This document shows, piece by piece, positions 18,667 to 26,659 of a stretch of 49,716 bases of DNA. Numbering within the stretch: position 1 is the first letter of the stretch; every line of letters starts with the position of its first letter. The position numbers and the translations under genes are program-made. Below the pieces are notes generated by a model that saw only the letters and a list, made by a program, of their open reading frames with translations, searched no databases and had not been told where the DNA came from. The stretch is from Myxococcales bacterium UBA5297. GTDB taxonomy: Bacteria; Myxococcota; Myxococcia; Myxococcales; UBA5297. Location of the stretch: assembly GCA_002408385.1 (NCBI GenBank), contig DHSB01000165.1, positions 21,753-71,468 of the forward strand, in the 5' to 3' direction.

Positions 18667-19734
18667 ATGAACGAGCACGCTCCCGCGCCCCGTAACGCCT
18701 TCGTGCGGCGGGTCGTGACCGCGGTGGGCATCGCCACGCTGGTCGCGGCCCTGGTGCTCGTCCTCTGGTTCGCGGTCGACCTCCTCCTGCTCGTCTTCAC
18801 TGGAATTCTCGGCGCGGTCCTGCTGCGCGCGCTGAGCGACCCGCTCGCCCGTCACACAGGGCTCAAGCCCCGCTGGTCGCTCACGCTGGTCGTCGCGCTT
18901 CTCCTCGCCATCGCCGCAATCGGCGCCTGGTTGCTGACTCCGACCTTCGCCGGGCAGCTCGCCGACCTCGCCAAGACGCTGCCCGATTCGCTCGCACAGC
19001 TACGCTCCAGCCTCTCGGCGAGCGCGCTCGGCCGGCTGATCGTGCGAACCGTCGAGCGCGCGGTGAACCGGCCTCCGGATCTCGAGAGCCTTCAGGAGCT
19101 CCTCACCGGTGCGGCGGGCAGCCTGCTGCGCTGGGCGGTCTACGCGCTCACCATCGTCTTCGTCGCGCTCTTCATCGCCTACGAGCCGCGCCTCTACGTC
19201 GAGGGCGTGGTGCGCCTGCTGCCCGTGCCCCGCCGGCCCCGCGCTCGCGAGGTGCTCGACGCGATGGGACACGCGCTGCGCTGGTTTCTCATTGGGCGCG
19301 CGGCCGGGATGCTGCTCGTCGGCGTGCTCACCGCGCTCGAGCTCTGGTTGCTCGGCATCCCGCTGGCGCTCCTGCTCGGGATCCTGGTGGCGCTGCTCAC
19401 CTTCGTTCCCTACGTCGGGCCGATTCTGGGCGGGGTGCTCATCGGCTTCGTCACCCTGGTCCAGGCGCCCGGGCGACTGCTGCTGGTCCTCGGCATCTAC
19501 ACGGTCATCCAGTACCTCGACGACTACCTGGTCATGCCGCTGGTCCAGGAGCGCACCGTCTCACTCGCGCCGGCGCTCACGCTGGCGGCCGAGGTCTTGA
19601 TGGGGCTGCTCTTCGGCGCGCTCGGCGTCGCCATCTCGACCCCGCTCGCCGCAGCCGGGCTGGTCTTCGTGCGGATGGTCTACGTCGAGGACACGCTCGG
19701 CGACCGCGAGCACGAGGTCCGGAAACCGCCGTAG
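18667..19734 (+). CDS. AI-2E family transporter (YdiK/PerM family)
   Basis: A 355-residue integral membrane protein with about eight hydrophobic segments in the 2+3+3 grouping of this family. The conserved cytoplasmic or periplasmic domain lies between segments 3 and 4 (DLAKTLPDSLAQLRSSL onwards). The family signature FVPYVGPILGGVLIGFV is followed by IYTVIQYLDDYLVMPLVQ. Members export autoinducer-2, Na+ or unknown solutes; the substrate cannot be read here. The ribosome site is weak (CCGGGG). It converges with the next gene, only 11 bases apart, with a short GGGCGCGCCC palindrome between the stops. Confidence 0.9.
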   Translation: MNEHAPAPRNAFVRRVVTAVGIATLVAALVLVLWFAVDLLLLVFTGILGAVLLRALSDPLARHTGLKPRWSLTLVVALLLAIAAIGAWLLTPTFAGQLADLAKTLPDSLAQLRSSLSASALGRLIVRTVERAVNRPPDLESLQELLTGAAGSLLRWAVYALTIVFVALFIAYEPRLYVEGVVRLLPVPRRPRAREVLDAMGHALRWFLIGRAAGMLLVGVLTALELWLLGIPLALLLGILVALLTFVPYVGPILGGVLIGFVTLVQAPGRLLLVLGIYTVIQYLDDYLVMPLVQERTVSLAPALTLAAEVLMGLLFGALGVAISTPLAAAGLVFVRMVYVEDTLGDREHEVRKPP

Positions 19735-19745
19735 AAGGGCGCGCC

Positions 19746-20411
19746 CTACGCCTTCTTCTTCCGCGGGCGAGCCGTGCGCGGGAGGCAGTCGGCGAAGCGC
19801 TGGGCAATCTCTGGCCGCTTGCGAAAGACGATGCCCGAGACGCCGACGATCCGAGTCATCGCCGCCTCGACCCTCACGTGCCGCGCGGTGCGGGTAGCGG
19901 TGGCGCCTTTGGCGCTGCCCTTCGCCAGCTCCTGCGTCCTATCGGCCTGAACGAGCTTGTCGTAGACCGCCTTCAGGTCGGCGAGGTCGGACGAGAGGAT
20001 TCCCGCGGCGCGCGCGGAGACCGGGTCCTCCTCGGCGGCATGGACCAGAACAGCTAGAGCCGTGGCCACGCTTCCGACTTTGGTCTCGTCGATTCGGCCG
20101 CCGATGCCGAATGCCGCCCGCACCGGTGATTTGCGACTGAAGGTGCTCTTGACGGCTTCGCGAAAGGTGATGGCCGTGCGCGCTGCTTCCCGCGCGACGT
20201 CGTCCTGCCGGATCGTCTCGCCAGCCTTCTCCAAGTGGGCGCCAGACACGCGTGAGACTTCGTCGCGCAAGGCAGGGAGGTCGGAGAGGAACCCTTCGAT
20301 GACGTTGGCGTCGAGGCGCGGGGCGAGATCGGCCCTGTAGGTCGTCACCAAGTCCGAGAGCTGGACGCCTTTGCGAAGGACCTCTTCGACAGACCACTTG
20401 GTCACAGGCAT
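19746..20411 (-). CDS. Helical protein with basic C-terminal tail, unknown function
   Basis: A 221-residue protein. GGGGAGGGA lies just before this ATG and sets the start, although the frame is open for another 229 codons upstream through a repeat array. The chain is mostly alpha-helical with no signal or membrane segment. It has an acidic/Leu-rich first part (EEVLRKGVQLSDLVTTYRAD), a central Ala/Thr-rich helix set, and ends in RPRKKKA, which suggests nucleic-acid or membrane-phosphate contact. I do not recognise the family. The 21-bp array just upstream encodes heptads in another minus-strand frame; one frameshift would fuse the two. Confidence 0.75.
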   Translation of the reverse strand: MPVTKWSVEEVLRKGVQLSDLVTTYRADLAPRLDANVIEGFLSDLPALRDEVSRVSGAHLEKAGETIRQDDVAREAARTAITFREAVKSTFSRKSPVRAAFGIGGRIDETKVGSVATALAVLVHAAEEDPVSARAAGILSSDLADLKAVYDKLVQADRTQELAKGSAKGATATRTARHVRVEAAMTRIVGVSGIVFRKRPEIAQRFADCLPRTARPRKKKA

Positions 20412-20454
20412 GGATTCCCTCCCCTTGTGTCCGGCTCCCCTGCCGGAAGGGCAC

Positions 20455-21081
20455 GGGCGGCTGCTCGACGTGTAGAGCGTACAACTCGACGCGTTGACGT
20501 TCCAGATCGACGCGCCGGAACGCCTGATCGACGCGTCGGAACGGCTGATCGACGCGTCGGAACGGCTGATCGACGCGTCGGAGCGGCTGATCGACACGTC
20601 GGATCGGCTGATCGACGCGTCGGAGCGGCTGATCGACGCGTCGGAGCGGCTGATCGACGCGGCGGAGCGGCTGATCGACGCGACGGAGCGGCTGATCGAC
20701 GCGTCGCAGCGGCTGATCGACGTGTCGGAGGGGCTGATCGACGCGTCGGAGGGGCTGATCGACGCGTCGCAGCGGCTGATCGACGTGTCGGAGGGGCTGA
20801 TCGACGCGTTGGAGCGGCTGATCGACGCGCAGTAATGGCTGATCGACGCGTCGGAGCGGCTGATCGACGCGCCGTAATGGCTGATCGACGCGTCGGAGCG
20901 GCTGATCGACGTGCCGGAGCGGGAGATCGACGCGCCGAAGCGGCTGATCGACGTGTCCAAGGGCCTGCTCGACGCGCCGGAGCGGCTGATCGACGTGTCC
21001 AAGGGCCTGCTCGACGCGTCCCAAGGTCTTCTCTGCGTGTCGGAGCCGATTCTCGGCGTGTCGGAGAGCTTGCTCGACATG
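20455..21081 (-). pseudogene. Heptapeptide-repeat (coiled-coil-like) frame, possible gene remnant
   Basis: In one minus-strand frame the whole array, including its diverged ends, reads as heptads of the type RVDQPLR. Variants HVEQALR, HAENRLR, HAEKTLG and RVEQALG lie at the start and RVELYAL at the end. Leu and Val fall at a/d spacing, so the outer units look like a coiled coil, while a proline marks the inner ones. The frame opens right after a TGA, has no ATG or GTG (only a TTG at 21024), and then runs on into chance frame over the next gene. This could be a decayed N-terminal domain of that gene, a frameshifted gene, or a gene with an unusual start. Confidence 0.4.
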
Positions 21082-21090
21082 TCAGAGACC
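20459..21090. repeat. Tandem array of about 30 copies of a 21-bp unit
   Basis: The plus-strand unit is CGGCTGATCGACGCGTCGGAG (shown in two parts: CGGCTGATCGAC, then GCGTCGGAG). The length is exactly 21 bases from unit to unit, without indels, over some 630 bases. Central copies are nearly identical and the ends are diverged. The typical unit includes the ten-base palindrome CGACGCGTCG. The array lies upstream of the 19746-20411 gene. It is not CRISPR, because there are no unique spacers. See the pseudogene entry for its coding character. Confidence 0.95.
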
Positions 21091-21413
21091 CGCCGCACCC
21101 GTCGCTACGAGCTTCGGGGCATTCCGTGCGCATCGACGCGGGCGCTACGGCTCCCGCGGGACAGAGCAGCGACTCTGCGGCGTGCGTCGGAGAGCTCCTC
21201 AGCCAGGTCGCAGGTCTTGCGTCGGCTGCCGAAGCGATTGCGGAGGTGGGCGGTGTTCAGGTGGCGCCAGCCGGAATCAAGCCGGGGCGCGCACATGCGA
21301 TTGAGAGGATGAAGCTCAGCTTCGTCTGCCGACCGTGACGCAGGCCGCTGAGACGGCGGCGCGCCGGGCGCAGCCATACGTTTCGGCGAGCAACTCTCCC
21401 GAGGTGAAAGCCA
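21091..21413. other. Intergenic region, 323 bases
   Basis: Spacer between the 21-bp array and the outer-membrane protein gene, which it must supply with a promoter. I see no convincing promoter boxes and no gene. Confidence 0.4.
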
Positions 21414-22223
21414 ATGCGTCCCGCCGCTCCCTTCGCGTCGCTCGCCCTCTTCGTCCTCGCGCTGCTACCGGGCCGCGCCAGCGCCCGGTTCGTCGACTCC
21501 TTCCTCGTGGACTACGAAGTCGGCCCGCTCTACGTCGCGCAGAACGACAACGAGTACGGACCGAACGGAACCCGGTTCACGGCTGCGGAGTTGGGACAGC
21601 AGGAGAACCTGTTCCTGAGCCAGCGCTTTGCACTCGAGCTGCCTATCGCGTCGCGCCACGAGCTGGTGCTCACCTACGCGCCTCTCAACGTCGTCACCGA
21701 GGCGCGGCTCGACCGGGCGATCAACCTCAACGACGTGGTCTTCCCCGAGGGGACGGTCGTCAAGTCGCGCTACCTGTTCGACGGCTACCGGCTCACCTAC
21801 CTGTTCGCGCTGGTCAGGCGCGAGCAATTCCTGCTGCAGATCGGCCTCGCGGGGCAGGTTCGCAACGCACAGGTGGCGTTGACCGGACTCGAGGGGACGC
21901 TCTACGCCGACGAATCGGACATCGGCATCGTCGGTGCGCCGGTGGTGCGGTTGTTCTGGGACCCTTTCGACAAGGGCGGGCCTTACTGGTTTCTCGATCT
22001 GCTCGCGTTCTCGACCTTCGGGCTCTTCGGCGACGTGTCGGGCGGCATCTATGACCTGGCGCTGACCTGGGCGGTGCCAATCGTCGACGGGGCGGACGTC
22101 GTCTTTCGCGCCCGGCTCCTCGGCGGTGGGGCAGATGTGCCGGACCGAGACATCTCGAACTGGGGCAACTTCGTGAGCGTTACGTCGGGGTTGCGGGTCG
22201 AGCTGCCGACGGTCTTCAAATAG
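21414..22223 (+). CDS. Secreted outer-membrane beta-barrel candidate
   Basis: A 269-residue protein with AGGTGA before the ATG and a signal peptide cut after GRASA. The mature chain lacks membrane helices. It alternates polar and aromatic/hydrophobic residues in about ten strands (for example LVLTYAPLNVVTEARL, QFLLQIGLAGQVRNAQVALT, FWDPFDKGGPYWFLDLLAF), as beta-barrel porins do. The last strand ends in VELPTVFK rather than a terminal aromatic residue, which is a mild argument against a canonical barrel. No conserved family motif is recognised. Its specificity is unknown. Confidence 0.65.
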   Translation: MRPAAPFASLALFVLALLPGRASARFVDSFLVDYEVGPLYVAQNDNEYGPNGTRFTAAELGQQENLFLSQRFALELPIASRHELVLTYAPLNVVTEARLDRAINLNDVVFPEGTVVKSRYLFDGYRLTYLFALVRREQFLLQIGLAGQVRNAQVALTGLEGTLYADESDIGIVGAPVVRLFWDPFDKGGPYWFLDLLAFSTFGLFGDVSGGIYDLALTWAVPIVDGADVVFRARLLGGGADVPDRDISNWGNFVSVTSGLRVELPTVFK

Positions 22224-22370
22224 CGGGGGTCGGAGGCACGCCGAGAGGTGTACGCGGGCAGTTGGAGGATGTGGTTCGGCTTCGTCTGCGAGCGTCTTGC
22301 AGGCCGCCGGGACGGCGGCGGTCCCCGCCTCTCGCGACGGCCCCTTCCTCTTCGCGGCGGCGCGCCCGGC

Positions 22371-25300
22371 CTAGCGCAGCCTCCCGACCACCGCCGCGCT
22401 CTGCGGCGGCACGAGCAGGCTGCCTCGCGAGATCCAGACCTCGGAGAGCCCGGTGATGCCCTCGACGGCGGCGCGCTCCGAGTCGAGCAGCACTCGCCAC
22501 CCCGCCGGGTCGTCGATGCTTCCCACCGAGACGCCGACGCTGCGCTTGCCGGCGTTGTAGACGACGACCAGCCGGTCGTAGCGGCGGTCGCCATCGGCGC
22601 GCAGGGTGTTGTCGAGCTCGAAGGCGACGAAGGCGCCCTCGCCCGGCGCGGGCGCGCCGGCGACGTGGTCCTGGATGGCGAGATCGATGGTCACCGACTT
22701 GTCGCTGCGGATGGCGGCCGGCTTCACGGTGTTGTTGCCGGTGTGCGTATACGCGTTCGGCGGCGTCGCCCACTTCCCCGGCTCGAGGACGAGCTTGATG
22801 TTCAGGTTCCGCGAGTCGGCCCAGCCCTTGAGGTCGAAGCGCGCGACCTGGCTCTTGTCGAAGTGGACCCGCGCGATGCCGTGCTCGTCGAAGCGGACCG
22901 CGAACGGGTTGTTGGGCGGGTTCTTGTTCGGGTCGCCTCCGGCGGGAATGACCTCGCCGGCGAGGAAGCAGGTCGCGTTCGCCGGGCCGTGGATGAGCTC
23001 GATGGTCAGCTCGGGCACCTCGTCGAACGAGCGGTAGCCTGCGCCGCCCGCGGGGCTCGGGGCGTCGGAGCCGGCCAGGAAGCGCAGTCCGCGTCGCACC
23101 TGCTCGGCGCTGGTGAGGCGAAAGGCCGACAGCGCCCCTCTCAACCCGATGAGCTCCCGCGTGTACGCGGCCAGCGATCGGAACGGCTCGCGCTCGAGCC
23201 GCGACCAGCGAACCATGTTCGTGTAGTCGGGCGAGGCGTAGGTGTTCTCGTGGAAGTACGAGACCCCGGGCAGGTCCTCCTCCTCGTTGACCAGGCCGCT
23301 GGTGTGGGCGCGCTCGCGGCTCGGGTCGTGCTCCGCGAGCGGCTTGGTCCGGCCCATCTCGTCGCCGCCGTGCAGGATGACGCGGCCCTGCGAGGTGAAG
23401 AGCATCGCCATCGCCAAGCGCGCGAGCCGTGCGCGCGCCCGGGCGTCGCCGCGGTAGGTGAGGTTGAGCTTGTCCCACAGCGTGAAGCCGTCGTGGATGC
23501 TCAGGTAGTTGAGCGTCTCGCCCGGCTCGCGGGCGAAGCGATCGTACGGGTCATCGGCGACGCCCCAGCCGTTGAAGTCCTGCAGATTGCCGATGATGCC
23601 CGCGCGCACCCGCGGCAGCGCCCAGGGCTCGCCCTGCACGAAGCCCGCGGCCTGCTCGCGGCCGGCGAAGGCGTCGCGTGTCGAGTCGCTGAAGGCGGCC
23701 AGGCGCGCGCGCGCCGGCAGGTTGTGCTTGGTCGTCGCCTCGTGGCCCGGCAGATCGGTGAAGTCCCAAGCCTCGCCGTAGAGCAGCACGTCCTCGCCCA
23801 CCGCGTCACGGATGGCGAGCATGGTCGCGGCGTCGATGAAGCCCATCAGGTCGAAGCGAAACCCGTCGACGCCGTACTCCTCGACGAAGTAGCGGGCCGA
23901 GTCGACGACGAGCTTGCGCACCATGCGCCGCCGAGTCTCGACCGAGGGCCCGGCGCCGGTGCGGCCGGAGATCTGCCCCTCGTCGTCGAGGCGCAGGTAG
24001 CAACCGGGGGCGACGGTCTCGAAGATGCGCGCGTCGAAGACGTGGTTGTAGACGACGTCGAGGACGACGCCGATGCGCGCGCGGTGCAGCGCTTGGACGA
24101 GCTCCTTGAGCTCGCGGATGCGCGCGTACGGATCGGCCGGATTGGAGGAGAGCCAGCCTTCGGGGGCGAAGTAATTGTGCGGGTCGTAGCCCCAGTTGTA
24201 GTTGGCGCGGGGGTCGCGTCCGTCCTTGAAGGAGCGATCGCTCTCGTCGACGGTGAAGTAGTTCTGCACCGGCAGGAGCTGCACGTGCGTGATGCCGAGC
24301 TCCTTCAGGTAGCCGAGGGGCCGCTCGCTGACCAAGCCGCGGAAGGTGCCGCGCAGCTCGTTGGGGATCTTGAGCTGGGGGTCGACGGTGAAGTCGCGCA
24401 CGTGCAGCTCGTAACCGATGAAGTCGACCTCGGAGCCGAGCCGCGCGTACGAGCGCGCGGGCCCGCGCAGGCCGCGGTTCGAGAAGTCGTCGTCGCGAAA
24501 GCGCCAGGGGTCGGCCTTGCGGGGAGCGACGACCGCGGCCTTGCCGACCGGGTCCTCGCCGCCGGGGGCAAAGGCGGCCATCGAGCGGGCGTAAGGGTCG
24601 AGCGCGCGCTCGGTGCGGCCGTAGGCGGTCACTTCGTATTGGTAGTAGCAACCGTCGAGGCTGCCGCGACCGATCTCCGCGGGCTCGACGACCGCGCTCC
24701 AGACGCCCTTCTCGCCGCGCACGAGCCCCTTGCGGCCGATCTCCCGGCACTGCTCCTCGGGGGCGAAGAGCACCAGCGCGACCTTCACCGCGGGAGGCGA
24801 CCAGAGCTTGAAGGCCGCAGAGCCGTTCGGGCGCAGCGTCGCGCCGAGATCCGGGCCGTCGTAGAAGAAGCGCTCGTCGAGCACCCGGCCGTGAAGCGTC
24901 GCGGGGACGGTCGATTCGCCGAGCGAGAGGAAGTGATTCGCGGAGAGGTCGAGCGGCTCGGCGGTGCGGATGAAGACGTGCGAGCCCTCGCACCAGCGCT
25001 CGGCTATCGCCACCGGCCTGCCGTCGTGGGTGCGAAGCGAGAGCTTGTCTGCGTGCGGGCAGCTCGGGCTCTCGAGCGTCGGCCCTTCGAGCGTGCCGCG
25101 GACGAGGTCCTCGGCGAGCACCCAGGCCCAGACGACCTCGAGGCCGACGGCCGGTCGTTCGGTCCAGACCTCCTTGCGCCCCTGTCGCAGCCAGACCTCG
25201 GGGTGCGCGCAGGGGTCCGGGAAGCCCCGGTCGAGCCCGACGTCCTTCTCGTCGCCGCGGTGGATGATGAAGCGCAAAGGCTTCGAGGGGTCCTCGACGC

Positions 25301-25562
25301 GGAGGTCGACATAGCGGCCGAAGTCGTCGGCCCCCTCGAAGGGGAGAGGCTCGTTCCAGGTGGTCGGGGTCTCGACCGCGTCGCCCCAGACATGCAAGCC
25401 CCAGCCGTCGAAGAGACCGTCACGGCGGGCGTAGTGAACTCTCAGCGTCACGTTCGAGCAGGCTTCGCTCTGGGCGCTCAAATCGACCTCCGGGGGGCGC
25501 AAGGGCGCGACAAGGGAGCAGGAAACGGTTGCCAAGGCAAGGAAGTGAACGATTCGCGCCAT
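22371..25562 (-). CDS. pulA: Secreted pullulanase (type I, GH13_13/14-like)
   Basis: This enzyme hydrolyses alpha-1,6 branches of pullulan, starch or glycogen. The 1063-residue chain has an N-terminal signal with a possible lipobox (ATVSC). A PUD/CBM41-like starch-binding domain follows (about 38-130, LRVHYARRDGLFDGWGLHVW), then a CBM48-like domain and the catalytic barrel. Visible motifs are YNWGYDPHNYF, VVLDVVYNHVF, the nucleophile Asp in GFRFDLMGF (near 567), the acid Glu in GEAWD (near 595) and the His-Asp of SIHDGFTLWD (near 690). An unusual Asn/Pro-rich insert of about 120 residues (GGDPNKNPPNNPF onwards) interrupts the C-terminal part. Export suggests extracellular polysaccharide feeding rather than internal glycogen turnover. 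Confidence 0.9.
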   Translation of the reverse strand: MARIVHFLALATVSCSLVAPLRPPEVDLSAQSEACSNVTLRVHYARRDGLFDGWGLHVWGDAVETPTTWNEPLPFEGADDFGRYVDLRVEDPSKPLRFIIHRGDEKDVGLDRGFPDPCAHPEVWLRQGRKEVWTERPAVGLEVVWAWVLAEDLVRGTLEGPTLESPSCPHADKLSLRTHDGRPVAIAERWCEGSHVFIRTAEPLDLSANHFLSLGESTVPATLHGRVLDERFFYDGPDLGATLRPNGSAAFKLWSPPAVKVALVLFAPEEQCREIGRKGLVRGEKGVWSAVVEPAEIGRGSLDGCYYQYEVTAYGRTERALDPYARSMAAFAPGGEDPVGKAAVVAPRKADPWRFRDDDFSNRGLRGPARSYARLGSEVDFIGYELHVRDFTVDPQLKIPNELRGTFRGLVSERPLGYLKELGITHVQLLPVQNYFTVDESDRSFKDGRDPRANYNWGYDPHNYFAPEGWLSSNPADPYARIRELKELVQALHRARIGVVLDVVYNHVFDARIFETVAPGCYLRLDDEGQISGRTGAGPSVETRRRMVRKLVVDSARYFVEEYGVDGFRFDLMGFIDAATMLAIRDAVGEDVLLYGEAWDFTDLPGHEATTKHNLPARARLAAFSDSTRDAFAGREQAAGFVQGEPWALPRVRAGIIGNLQDFNGWGVADDPYDRFAREPGETLNYLSIHDGFTLWDKLNLTYRGDARARARLARLAMAMLFTSQGRVILHGGDEMGRTKPLAEHDPSRERAHTSGLVNEEEDLPGVSYFHENTYASPDYTNMVRWSRLEREPFRSLAAYTRELIGLRGALSAFRLTSAEQVRRGLRFLAGSDAPSPAGGAGYRSFDEVPELTIELIHGPANATCFLAGEVIPAGGDPNKNPPNNPFAVRFDEHGIARVHFDKSQVARFDLKGWADSRNLNIKLVLEPGKWATPPNAYTHTGNNTVKPAAIRSDKSVTIDLAIQDHVAGAPAPGEGAFVAFELDNTLRADGDRRYDRLVVVYNAGKRSVGVSVGSIDDPAGWRVLLDSERAAVEGITGLSEVWISRGSLLVPPQSAAVVGRLR

Positions 25563-25630
25563 CGGGCGCGCAATCTAACAGGAGGCGTGCGGCTCGAGGG
25601 GTTGCAGGAGCGGCGGCGCCCCGGTCCACG

Positions 25631-25710
25631 ACGGGCGCATTGCTAATTGCTCCAACCAACCTGCGACCGCTCGCTTAGGTTCCGGGCGAAGCCCCGGCTG
25701 TGCGAGCCAT
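25631..25710. repeat. Intergenic hairpin element, copy B (degenerate left stem)
   Basis: Starts GGGCGCATTGCTAATTGCTC, so the right arm of the first hairpin has decayed. The downstream part is well kept: CGACCG, then GGTTCCGGGCGAAGCCC, then GGCTGTGC, matching copies C and D. It lies between the divergent pullulanase and permease genes. Confidence 0.7.
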
Positions 25711-25740
25711 TTGCCGGCAGAGGCCGCATCATGCCGGCGC

Positions 25741-26484
25741 ATGGGCGCACTCGAAGCCATGTTCCTGGCGCTGGCGGCCTTTGGCGGTGGCGCGCTCAAT
25801 GCCGTCGCCGGCGGCGGCAGCTTCGTCACCTTCCCGGCGCTCATCGTCACGGGGGTCGCGCCCATCGAGGCCAACGCGACCAGCGCGGTGGCGCTCTGGC
25901 CCGGCACCCTCTCCTCCATCCTCGCGTATCGGCGCGAGCTCTTCGCGCAACGAGCGGGCGCCCCTGGGCTCGGGCTGGTGAGCCTTGTCGGCGGCGCGGC
26001 CGGGGCACTGCTGCTCGTCAACACGCCGCCGGCCGTCTTCATGGAGCTCGTGCCGTTTCTGCTGCTCGCCGCGACCCTCTTGTTCGCCTTCGGCGATCGG
26101 CTTCATTCGCGCCTGAACAGGCGAGGACCGCCCCGGCCCGCGTTCGGCGCCATCGCCCAGCTCGGCATCGCGGTGTACGGCGGATACTTCGGCGGCGGCA
26201 TCGGCATCATGATGCTCGCGGCCTTCGCGCTGATGGGCATGACCGACATCCACCGGATGAACGCGCTCAAAGTGCTGCTGACCTTGGCGATCAACGGCGT
26301 CGCGGTCGTCACCTTCGTCATCACCGGCGTGGTCGAGTGGCTGCCTGCCGCGATGATGGTCGCTGGGGCGGTTCTCGGGGGCTACGGCGGGGCGGCGCTC
26401 GCGTTGCGGCTCGATCCGCGGTGGGTGCGCCGGTTCGTCATCGCCCTCGGCGCCGCGATGAGCGCCTGGTTCTTCTTCCACTGA
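25741..26484 (+). CDS. TSUP (TauE/SafE) family permease
   Basis: A 247-residue integral membrane protein with seven or eight hydrophobic segments. Two TSUP signatures are visible. GGGALNAVAGGGSFVTFPAL, followed by EANATSAVALWPG, lies in the first half. AVYGGYFGGGIGIMMLAAF, followed by HRMNALKVLL, lies in the second, reflecting the internal duplication of the family. Members move sulfite, sulfoacetate, sulfonates or related anions. The substrate is not deducible. The ATG at 25741 starts the first membrane helix cleanly, but no strong ribosome site precedes it, and a TTG ten codons earlier is an alternative. It may form an operon with the MFS gene 175 bases downstream. Confidence 0.85.
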   Translation: MGALEAMFLALAAFGGGALNAVAGGGSFVTFPALIVTGVAPIEANATSAVALWPGTLSSILAYRRELFAQRAGAPGLGLVSLVGGAAGALLLVNTPPAVFMELVPFLLLAATLLFAFGDRLHSRLNRRGPPRPAFGAIAQLGIAVYGGYFGGGIGIMMLAAFALMGMTDIHRMNALKVLLTLAINGVAVVTFVITGVVEWLPAAMMVAGAVLGGYGGAALALRLDPRWVRRFVIALGAAMSAWFFFH

Positions 26485-26659
26485 ATTCAGGCGCGAGCGG
26501 CCCCTCGCACGTGCGTCGGCGGGGCCGGAGCCGCCACGCGCGCGCGAGGGCTCTGCGCGAAGACCGCTGCGCTCGCAACGGTTGAAAGGGCTGGACCGCT
26601 CCCCTACGGTGCGCACGCGCCGAGTCACCGGGCGCCACCCTTGGAGGAATCCAACCGAG

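Noticed and set aside
20494..20835. Plus-strand reading of the 21-bp array as LIDASER heptads
   Set aside because: This frame is broken by TAG and two TAA inside the array, and most changes would alter the amino acid; the minus-strand frame fits better.
20459..21090. CRISPR array
   Set aside because: Units are contiguous with no unique spacers, and no cas genes are present.
22248..25646. 1132-residue plus-strand frame
   Set aside because: It mirrors the pullulanase gene, whose motifs are unmistakable; the plus frame shows repeated VDE/AVR patterns typical of antisense of acidic codons.
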